Below, piece after piece: positions 34,376 through 44,269 of a DNA stretch of 64,000 bases; positions within the stretch are counted from its first letter, which is position 1, and every line of letters begins with the position of its first letter. The position numbers and the translations under genes were made by a program. The notes under the pieces were generated by a model. It was given only the letters and a program-made list of their open reading frames with translations, made no database searches and had not been told where the DNA came from. The stretch covers positions 52,030 through 116,029 of the forward strand of contig MNCI01003111.1 in NCBI GenBank assembly GCA_015680685.1, read 5' to 3'. Origin of the DNA: Gnetum montanum. Its lineage: Eukaryota; Streptophyta; Gnetopsida; Gnetales; Gnetaceae.

Positions 34376-34929
34376 ATAGCTTCACCCTACACTGGATTTT
34401 TGAATTTTCGTTGTTGCAGAGATATGCTTTCCCAAAATGAAATGGATACAAAACCAATTTGACTTGAGATGCTCTTTGATTTGGTACAACTTTATATCAT
34501 ATAAATGATGCATATAGAAATTGAACTTCCTTCATAATCCTGCTAAACTTTGGTTAGTTGTGATAGAGATGAAAAGTAGGCATTGAGATTATCAGGATAT
34601 TCATCAGTAAAGTCCAGTGGATCATAATATATATATATATATTGTTGCCTTGTGAAATGCAATGCTGATAATTATAGAGGGAGAACAACACGTTAGTGGT
34701 CCTGTACTCATCAGTGGAGACTTGTAAGCTTGATATAGGAACGGTGCTCCCATATTTTTTTCTTAAATTAAAGGAATGTTGTTGTTAATTGCATTTTCAC
34801 TCTTATTATTTTTCTCTACAAATTGAAATTCTTGCCACTTCTCCAACTATCAAACTACAAAAACCTTTAACCAGTTTTATCATGCCAACCTGTTCCATGA
34901 CATGGCGAAAATGTGCCAAAAATTATATA

Positions 34930-36240
34930 TATATATTTCCTTTTCTTTCATTCTTCTTTTATCTTGATATATAGAAAATATTTGATTTTGCTATTGATAC
35001 TATTGATACTAGAAGTTATTTAATGTAGTCATTAATGTTATGATTGATTTGATAAATGGCCAAATTTTTATTTTTTGATTATGACTTCTATTAACAAATT
35101 GTCAATGTCCTCATGCTAACAAGAAGTGGATCCACAACATCCATCCATTCAATCTATTCTATAGAGGCTTTATATCTTGGGAGCATGAGGTCATTCCAAT
35201 TGCAACTAAAAGTAACCAATGATCTTGCCACTTAACAAACTAGAAATAGACTAAGAAGAAATGGAAAAGGGTGTGACCCCAAAGGGCACTTGTCATATTC
35301 TCTTCCCAATTTCTTTCTTGAGTTCTATAATTCTTTTGCATTGGTATATCATCACTCCTACTATTGACTATTAAAGAAAGCACAAATTTGCATGGTGTGG
35401 TTCCTATCAAAAATAAATAAATACAAATAACAGAGGAATTTGAAGTACACTCCTTAGACATAATAATGGATTGCAAGCACTAGTTATGGGGCTAAAAAGA
35501 TAGGTTACCCATACCTAAAGACATCCCTCTAACTATGACCCTTTCTATCTTCCTTTTTCTATTTTCCTTTCTTCTTCTCTTTGAGTGATGTTTGTCCTTT
35601 GAGAATTTTCATGACCTATTGATGGTCGAAGGAACAAGATATGGTATTGCAAAGTCACTGGAAAAGAATGGACTTAGTCTACACTAAGAATGGGACAATA
35701 TCAAATCACATACTTCACAAGGACTTCATGTGACCTAGATGCAGATCTCTTACTCTTCTCTGTTGACCATCATACTCAATCCATAACATACCATCCCATT
35801 ACCGCATGTCATGGTTAATTCATACATTTATTATGATGATCCCATAATCCTAACAAATTTACTTCTTTGGATATGAGTATATCTTGAAATTACCATTAGT
35901 CATCCTTAGTGCTTATAAACTACCTAGGATGAGGGCATGCAAGGGCATAACACCTACTTTGGGAAGGATCCCCTTGCATTTTCTTTAGTCTCTGTTAAGT
36001 TAACATTTCTATCCATTGGCTATTTGGGAGATCAATCCAATCAACTTACATTTAAATTTCTAGATTTGCTTCATTTTACCATTTTAAATTCATCTGAATA
36101 TGTTTGAATCCTTTCACCTAAACATTTATAACCCTCTTTTGTGATGTTCCCATCCTTCTACATCTTTCTAACCTCCATTGGGCTCTTGTTTCATCCCAAA
36201 ACTTGTCAAAATTCCTCCATTTTCATAATGCAAACTATTG
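34930..36240 (+). other. Element B 3' noncoding region, second part
   Basis: Resumes the family 3' region: GTGGATCCACAACATCCATC (35128), GGGTGTGACCCCAAAGG (35268), CCCTCTAACTATGACCC (35526), and the hairpin block 35937-35979. Confidence 0.75.
35937..35979 (+). promoter_or_regulatory. Conserved 3' hairpin block, element B
   Basis: ATGCAAGGG and CCCTTGCAT form a perfect 9-bp stem around a loop of 25. Best-preserved copy of the block. Confidence 0.6.
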
Positions 36241-36330
36241 CTATGGACAACTACATCGACGCAATTGGATGAGTCGATGTAGCCTCATCGATGTAGCATA
36301 AAAAAACTATATATATGCATGATCCTTAGT
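36241..36330 (+). promoter_or_regulatory. Internal U3-like promoter before ORF3, element B
   Basis: CTACATCGACGCAATTGGAT, then GAGTCGATGTAGCCTCATCG and ATGTAGCATA, carry repeated CATCGA/TCGATG words just ahead of a TATA-like CTATATATAT (36308-36317). The downstream sequence aligns with H (shared CATCATTTTCAA). The repeated words resemble those of the LTR U3 of B (CATCGACTCAAGG, TTGATG, CATTGACA). Confidence 0.5.
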
Positions 36331-36789
36331 ACATTTTTTCATCATTTTCAAAACCAACAAGATGAGTTTTTCCATTTTCAAAGCACAAACCTTCGAAGTG
36401 CTCTAACTTTCAAATTAATCATCCAATTTCAACTATTTTTCGATCCTTGTGCTATCAAAGATAAGCTCTATGTCATGGGAGACACATACCTTTGGTTTTT
36501 CATAGAAATTTTTTTGATATTTTTCAAACTTCCCAAGGTTAACCCATTAAAATAATATTAAAATACTTACCATAATAGGGTTGGACCTAATAAACAAATT
36601 TTGATAGTTAATGATAAAATGATATTAAAATAATATAACTTACCAAGATCAGAAACAAGTATTGAAATGCTAACTCTTAACACTTGATAATTAGACATAG
36701 CCTAATGTAACAAGGAAGGTATATAAATAAGTAAGGTTATGAACTAAAAAGGCTAATCATGGATTATGGTTGTGATCATAGATGGTATT

Positions 36790-39590
36790 GAAACAAGGAC
36801 CACTATTAAAAGGACCTTTATAGCCCAAGGAGAAGAGACCTAGAGGAGGAAGAGACCAGTAGCACCAGCCACAATAGCTCGAAGAAGAAGTACTTGAAGC
36901 AACTCATGCAACAAGATCCCTTTAGGAGGAGTCAAAAGTGGAATATGTTTGCTAAATTCCCACAATAGAAACTGACTATTCAAGGTAATATGAGGCTCTT
37001 AGGCCAATACTTAACATAGAGGTCACTCTCATAGAGCCTTGCTTAGAGAAGATTAGGATAAAGGAGATCCAAAGTTCTATTCTTCATGAGTTGAACTTTG
37101 GATCCTTCTTAGAGATAACAATAGAAGAGGTTTGTACATAACTACAAGGGTCTCCCATGTGGCCCATTCACTCCAATAGTAGAGAATGGTACATGGGGAA
37201 AACTTATTATGGAACAAAAAACAAGGAGATACATTAATGAAAATCAAAGACATCACTGTCTCCTACTCGGTTGAGACCATCACAAAGGTCCTTGAGTTGC
37301 TAGACACTAGGGCCAAAATAGCTAAGATCTCAACACAAACAAACCTAGAAGCTAAGAAATAATGGATCCAGCGATGCTATACAATGGACTGCAAGGAATA
37401 TAGTGCCCTTACAAAGGTGGAGCATGCATACTTTAAGATCATGACCTGCTACCTAAATCCAACAGTGAGGCCTAGTAAGGTGATAGCATTCTCTACCTGG
37501 GCATGCATCACTCTAAGCAAGAAATTATTGATTAATCTTTCCCAACTCATTTTTATGGAAATTAAAAAGCACTTCAAATAAAATGAGAAGGGAAGAAAGT
37601 TGCTTACCTTTCCATGACTAATCCGCAAATTATGCAAAAGGGGAGGAATAGCTCACTATTTCAATAATGTGGTACACTACATCTTGGCAGGAGATGATGA
37701 AAGGTAAGGTAGCAATTAAGTTGTAGGAGGAGAAGTAGCCACCACCACCACCTGAAACAACACCAAAAATGTTTGTATCTACAAAACACATTAGAAAGCT
37801 TTTAGAGCATCAACTACAATAATAATAAGGCTTTGCAGGTGGTAGAGAGCCATTTGTCTACTATTTCGCCATGAGCCACTTAAGTGAGGTTGCAAAGACC
37901 ACCACTTGACTGGATAGTAAGACTATCCCCTTATGCTTAGCTCAAAGAAAATTGGTGCCCATAAGGTCCAATCCAAGTTCCTAAGAAGTCATAGTGTCCA
38001 TTCTTGGATAAATGTTTCTTGAAATTTTAGGAAATGTTACGACCTTCTCTATTATGCTGGAGGAAGATGAGGGGGTGGCTGTCTTGGTCATGTAGCACAA
38101 AAGCCATAAAATTGTGGTAGAGGTGATGGTTAAAAGGATTGTTGAAGCCCTGAATGATCTTGTGGTATCAGTACCTGACATTACCGTAATGGAAAACATT
38201 AGTGTGTCCACAAGAGCAAGAAGTGGTTGGATGAGTGTTGGCCAACACAAGGAGGTATTGGAAAGACTAGTCAGAGTTAGGCAACCATTTCTAGAGATCT
38301 TTGATATCTTGGATGATATCATTGTGAACCAATTGTAGTTACTAGAAACAAGGGATAAGTTCCTTATTGTAATGCAAAATTAGAGGAGGTCAGTACAGCT
38401 AATTGATGATTGACCATTGAAGTTGCTGAGTTGAGGGCTTGATTGGTCAACCCTATCATTATCAAGCCCAAGCTTACCAAGGATTAAGCTTTTCAATAGC
38501 TTCAGTTGTAACTCCAACAAAGGAGGCCACGATCTTTGGTGTGACCATGTCAAAAGCTATGGCTTTCAACACTAACAAGGACCTATTGTGGATCTAGAAA
38601 GATAACTTGTTCCTCACAAAGGACAATCACCACCTATGCAATGCTAAGCAAAAAAAGGACTAGTTGGTCAAATTAATATGCCAGCAATTGGAGTAGCTTT
38701 CCAAGGTTAACTTAAATTTGAGGAGGTTGGTAGTAGAAAATTGAAATATCTCTTAGTGATAGAAATTCACACTCTTTGCCAAAAGACAAAAATTTAGGTA
38801 GCCAACAAGAAAAATGAAGCTCTAAAGTTTTAATGTATGAAGATTCACTACAAGGACCAGGTTAGAATCCTCAACAAGATCAATGAGAAGGAGATTCAGC
38901 TACCAAAGGCTAAGGAAAACAAGGTTCTTTAGCAACTCTAACAAAGAGGTGATGTATGAGAGCCCATCTTTGATTGACTTAATGCACTCAACAAGGCTAA
39001 AATCTACCTGAGTGAGTTGCAAATTGAAGAGATGGAGTACATAGAGTTCATCAACCTCCATTATGTAAACTTAATGATGCTAACAATAGGAAGACCAAAG
39101 TCAGAATTAGAGAAGTAGGTAGCTAGTTCCTACCTCCTCTATGAGGTAGAATTCAAGCTCCATAATAAAACAAAACAAAATTTGGAGATAGGCAACACAA
39201 AGCTTAAATTTCTCAACAACATATTCCTTGATTAACAATATGTTGCTAAGAACCTTACTAGAAGGATGAATGACTCCCAAGAACTATAGAAAGTTGTTAA
39301 GACGTTCAATATTGAACATAAAACTTTTGTAGCCTGGTTTGTTAGTATAAAAGAATTCATTTCTTCAATGCCTTGCTCGTGGGACATTTGTCAACTAGTC
39401 CACATCAACAAAGCTGCATGGACCATATACAACCTATGGAAAAAAAAAGGATAATATGAAAGCACTTTTGAATGATTTCAAGCTTTTGGCAGAAGTAGCA
39501 ACAATAGCAAACCAACCTCAACCTCTAGCAACATCAAGATGGGACAAAGAACCATCAAAGCCTTAGAAGCCTCCACCTCTAGGCACTATG
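36790..39590 (+). pseudogene. Element B ORF3 remnant
   Basis: Third ORF between the 3' noncoding region and the LTR. Not open, but pieces align with ORF3 of element H: HELNFGSF (37087) with MELNFGSF; YFKIMTCYLNPT (37429) with YFKIDTYHIFPT; LLINLSQLIFMEI with DTNLPHLYLIEI; LIRKLCKRGGIAHYFNN (37619) with LIRKLCQHAGILWYTND; and MLTIGRPKSELEK (39075) with MLIVGHLRTKLKK. The first half resembles the putative plant transposon protein domain (PF20167-like: conserved PT, N-L and LCxxAG spacing). The second half is Lys/Glu/Leu-rich and looks coiled-coil. Function is unknown; Athila elements can carry an env-like ORF in this place, but no membrane segment is seen. Confidence 0.7.
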
Positions 39591-39818
39591 TAACACTTCA
39601 TCACATCTTTGGTATTTCTATAGGCACATGCTAAAAATTTTGTAAAGTGTCCAAATTTTGTTGTAATGGACATTTATTTTTTGTAAACAATGTACAATTT
39701 GAAAGTTAGAGTTAGTTATAAGTTAGTCAATATATCTTTCTATTAATAAATTCTATATCGTCCAATTTTGTAAAAAGCTCAACCTTGCTTTTATTCACTT
39801 GAGGATGCATTTCCATTC

Positions 39819-39831
39819 AGTCATGGGCATA
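39819..39831 (+). other. Polypurine-tract region of element B
   Basis: AGTCATGGGCATA directly before the 3' LTR. It aligns with GTCATGGGGGTA before the G 3' LTR. Confidence 0.6.
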
Positions 39832-40604
39832 TGATGAATAGTCAATAAGGTAGGTTGCATTGACACATGCCTATCAACACAACCTTGTCAATTTATCCTC
39901 ATCGACTCAAGGTAGGATGCTTTGATGCAAATACATTGACACTGATGTAATCACTACCTATATAAATTTGTGAACTCCTTGCATTTATGATACTTTTTAG
40001 TGATAGCCTTAGGAAAACTCTTGTGGTTCATTCATTTTATAGTTAGAATATTTTCTCTTTGAGTGCCCATAGTGTGAACCTAAGAGATTGTATGGAGTTT
40101 TATGTGAGTTCCTATGTACCTAAATGCATTAGCATGAATGACAATAAAATTGAGATTTCCTACATTTATTACAGCACTTAGATTAGATTATTATTTCTAT
40201 TCAACACTTTGTTTCCATGATCTTTACATTTATGCTCCTAAATAGTTAATATAATTAATCATAAATATGTGAGGATGACCACTTTGAGTATAACATATTA
40301 ACACTTAGCAATCCTAGTAGTGAATATTTGGTACACTTAATAATAACCACATGGTAACTGAGTAGTGTTAATACTAGTTCAAGTTTTGTATGACAAGTGG
40401 AAATGGATACTCCACATTAGGATAGTTAGTTATTAAACTAGTTGATAATGAGATAATTAATTATTCAACCTTTACTTAATCATCTAGATGGTAGGAGAAA
40501 AATATATTAAAAATAATTTTAAAAATACAAATCATATGCCTTAACCACACTTAACCATATGTATAGTTAAGACACAAGTGTGGATTAAGAAGAAAATGAT
40601 CTTA
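39832..40604 (+). repeat. Element B 3' LTR, first part
   Basis: Starts TGATGAATAGTCAATAAGG. TATA box CCTATATAAATT near 39957. Interrupted by a reverse solo LTR at 40605. Confidence 0.88.
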
Positions 40605-41435
40605 TGATGAGTAGCAACTATACCCTATGCCCAACCATACGAATCACTAGCGTTCACTAAGCGAGCTAGTTGAATTCCATAGACTTTAGATTTCTAAGCA
40701 CATCAGGTCTAGGAAGTGAATCTAATAATTGTGATCATTATCTTTTGAATTCCACTTGTGAGTTGCAAGTGTATGGTTAAGTGCAACTAAGTCATATTAT
40801 TTTTATCATTTTGTGTTTTATCTTTTAATCACCTAAGTGTTCAAAATAGAACAATGAATGTTTAATGAATCAAATAACTAACTAATACTTAACTAATCCT
40901 AACATAAGCATCTATTTCCACTTTCTGTACACATCCTAAACATGTTGCAATGCTACTGGATTACCAAGCATTAGGCACTATTGGGATTACCAAGCATTAA
41001 TGTATGCTAAAAGTGGCTGTACTTATTTGTGTTATTTAATTGTTATTCATTAATTACTTAGGAAAATTAAAGTAAATTGCATGAATATTAAATGCATAAC
41101 AGAAACACTAATCTATTCAAACTGTTGCAATGTTTTATTAGAAAATCTCATCTTTATTGTCATTCACACTGAGGTGTTCACATACATCAGTGCTTGAATA
41201 AAGATCTGTACACTTCTTTAACTCCCACTATGGGCACCCAGAAAATATTCTGAGTCTAGAGAAAATGAACTGCAAGAGCTTTGCTACAACTCATGGAAAG
41301 ACTACTATAAATGCGATTGGTAGGTGCACATTTATAGGTGATGATAGGGTTCTATGTTGATAGGTATCCATCAATGAAGCAAACCCTACGTTGATGGCAT
41401 CCCATTGACATGGCACAACAATGCACATTTCATCA
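40605..41435 (-). repeat. Solo LTR (831 bp) inserted in the element B 3' LTR
   Basis: Plus strand reads TGATGAGTAGC...TTTCATCA. Flanks are TCTTA and CCTTG; the intact B 5' LTR has CCTTG at the matching site (11740-11744), so the two differences are post-insertion transitions. No internal element sequence, hence a solo LTR. Confidence 0.82.
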
Positions 41436-41567
41436 CCTTGTAACTCCACAATTCACTATTTAGAAATATCAGTCACTTTAGTAACTAAGTCTACAAAATT
41501 CAATTGGATCGCTAGTGCATGCTATTGATTCATATGGTTAAGTGTAGGGGATACCTGCTGCTCATCA
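41436..41567 (+). repeat. Element B 3' LTR, last part
   Basis: CCTTGTAACTCCACAATTC to GGATACCTGCTGCTCATCA, then target duplication TTATT. Confidence 0.88.
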
Positions 41568-42207
41568 TTATTAAGGTATTAAATTACTAAATATTCTAGC
41601 CTAAGTGTAAGAAATAAATCTAATCTAGTGTTTGCATGAAGTATCTATTCCCAACTTGTCATACACATCTTGAATAGATGCTAATGTCGTTAGGTTACTA
41701 GGTAACCACTCATGGACATACGAATTGGTGCATTGCTAGGATTAACAAACATTAACATATTTATGCTTGAAGTTATTGATAATCATGTGGTATAATTTAA
41801 TGTTATGAATATAAAATAATTAACTAAGTGCTTACAAATTAAAACAATAATTAAAAGTAAATAGTAATTAAAAAATATGAACTTAAACTAAGTGGGTTAA
41901 TGAAGAAAATGGATCTTGATATTATTGCCACCATGAAAATATATTCAAGTAAATGATCACTCGAATAAGATTTCATACAATCCACTTAGTTCGTGATGCA
42001 GGCACTCAGTGATTATTCTAAGTTTTATGGTAAAAAACTGACTGAGAATTTCACTAAAGCTATTGACCAAATGGTGCAAGTAATGTCATGGGTGTGTGCA
42101 TTTATATAAGCATTTACTATACCTACATTAACATTGTTGCATTGATGAAGTAAACAATGTGTTAAGGCTACTACATTGACATTGCTATGTTGATGTAGCT
42201 TACTAAA
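41568..42207 (-). repeat. LTR Z, right part
   Basis: Reverse LTR sequence (CATACACATCTTGAATAG, GGTTACTAGGTAACC, CTCGAATAAGATTTCATACA) up to a U3-like end with CATTGA/TTGATG words near 42140-42200. Right limit approximate. Confidence 0.6.
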
Positions 42208-43209
42208 ATAAAGTCACATTAGAAAGATTAATATTTAGTGAAATGAAGTTATTTTGCTATAGAAAACTAATCAATTCATGTTATGAAACTTAATGTATTG
42301 ACTTTTGTATTACTTAAAGGAATTAAGGTGACCAACAATTTGTTTGGTTTTGTGATTGGTGTAATTATATATAATTTCAAAAGTAAAAGTACATTTTACA
42401 TAATACCCTTGATGATTTAAGAAGGCTATAACACCTTATCCTTCTCTTCTTATAATCCTCCTCAGTGCTTACCTTAATGTTGCTACTTTTTTAAAAAGTC
42501 AAGTAAGTTGAAGGTTTTGCTAGTCACAAAAATTAGTAAATCTTACCTAGGTGAATTCAATAATATCATAAGTGGTAAAAATAAATAATAAATTTCTATA
42601 TATCAACAGGGAAAACCTTATTTGTATATGAAAGAATAAATTTTTGAATGGCAATGTTAGGTTAGGCCTATACTACCTAAGACATACCCTTAAGCTCACA
42701 ACATAGCAACTGTAAATAGGGTGGTGATATTGGGCTTTAAACTTAGCACCTTTGAGAACAAAGCTATGCAAGCTAACCAACTGACTAAGGATTAATCAAT
42801 ATACATAGTGAGCGAATTCAAATCACCTTTAACTTAAAAAGACAGATAAAGGTACCATGATAAGTTAGCTATTTAAGGTATATTTTCATAATATATATCC
42901 ATAATTTGATTGAAAAATTTCTAAGAAGTATGTTATAGTAGTTGGTAATAGGTGGATCTATAAAATTTTATAATAATTACTAATTTAGATAGCTACATAT
43001 CATTAATGAAATATAGCATCCACCAACTTTGACACTTTGCATTTGCTTAAAATATGTGTAATAGGATTAAAAAAATTTATTATTTTTTCATAACATAGTT
43101 TGAAGTTATGTAGGATTACACACTTTGTTTTCAGAATTCACTAATAATACGAGTGGGTCAATTATTGTAGCCTTAACTTAAGTAGTGTGCTTACCTAGAG
43201 CTTTACAAT
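42208..43209. other. AT-rich intergenic, nothing recognised
   Basis: No gene, repeat unit or LTR signature was seen. Confidence 0.6.
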
Positions 43210-44053
43210 TAATGAGTGGTGAGGTACCCCTACGCTCAACCATACGAATATGAGCGTGTACGTACAATCTAGTTGAACTCTGTAGATGGACTAGTTGTGG
43301 CACCTAGACAGTTATGCGTTGATCGCAGTTCCTTGTCTTTCCACTTGGACTAGTATTTTCTTTGTCACGTATGGTTTAGTCCAAAGTGAGGTGTATGATG
43401 TGATCCCTACTACTATGCTACTCCTAAGGACAATAAGAGGTAACTTAATTAAGCTAATGGGCAATAGGAAATAAGATCTCAGCTAGACTAAGTGCCATGA
43501 GCATCCGTCCCTAATCATTCATTCATACGCATCTTGGACTTTGTGTACTACTTCTGGGATTACCAAGCACACATCACTTGAAGCACTACTCGATACGCTT
43601 TTGGGTTACCATGTAGTTACACTTAAATGTTCATGATTAAGGCATACTCATTTCGCATTAACAACAAGAATAGGAAATGGCAATAAAAGAAATATTAACT
43701 AAGAAAACAACAATAAATCATAAACAATTAAAATAATTAAAAGCTAAGTAAATGCTGCAATGATGGAGTAATCTCGATTTGTATTGTTGATCATGTGCAT
43801 GTCTAAGTATGTCACACTCGAACAAAGGTTCCATACAATTACAAACATCACAATGCGGGCATGCACTTGGAAAGAACACTAAAACTCACTATAAGAACTA
43901 AAAACTAAAAACTAACTAAAGACTCCTTCACTATGCACCTAAGTGGTATATTTATAGGCTAACACAGGAATCACAATGTCGTATATACGATATTGTATCC
44001 AGGCTATGATATCACAAATTCGATATTGAGGCCTGATAAACCATGATTCATCA
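43210..44053 (-). repeat. Element H 3' LTR
   Basis: On the minus strand starts TGATGAATCATGG and ends GGTACCTCACCACTCATTA, where the final TCA has decayed. Has three GATATC-like words in U3. Confidence 0.9.
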
Positions 44054-44064
44054 TACCCCCATGA
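44054..44064 (-). other. Polypurine tract of element H
   Basis: Minus strand TCATGGGGGTA directly before the 3' LTR, as in G. Confidence 0.7.
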
Positions 44065-44269
44065 TTGAATAAAAACTCTTTCTTGAGTCAAACAAAATGA
44101 GGAACAAGTTCATTCGATTAAAAATAGTGGATAGGTATGGGATTATTGAATGACCATGGACTGTTTCATGCCATGGTGTGGGACTAAACAAAATAAAATC
44201 TGGACACCAACACAAAATACAAAACTTATGGAACACATGTGGTTCCTAGTGGTGGTGGCTCTTCCATGG

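Larger units (their letters stand above)
31812..34921. mobile_element. Segment F: insertion carrying a PPR gene fragment
   Basis: Interrupts B between pol and its 3' noncoding region. The left edge has TTGGCGACCGTTTGGGACGC followed by GATCGCCAA, able to fold on itself (TTGGCGA/TCGCCAA). Contains a 309-base gap, a 26-bp repeat at 32906-32957, and a broken PPR gene. The right edge is near a word shared with 2294-2323. ATTAT lies at 31807-31811 and 34922-34926 and could be a target duplication, but the area is AT-rich. Element class unknown. Confidence 0.5.
11022..41567 (+). mobile_element. Element B: Athila-type Ty3/gypsy retrotransposon, about 30.5 kb with nested insertions
   Basis: Bounded by exact 5-bp duplications TTATT at 11017-11021 and 41568-41572. 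Own order: 5' LTR, tRNA-Asp-like primer site (19387), gag, protease, RT, RNase H, integrase, long 3' noncoding region, ORF3, purine tract, 3' LTR. Four insertions split it: element A (11841-19350), element C (21868-27758), segment F (about 31812-34921) and a reverse solo LTR (40605-41435). Taking these out leaves roughly 13 kb. All ORFs are broken, so it is not active. Confidence 0.9.
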
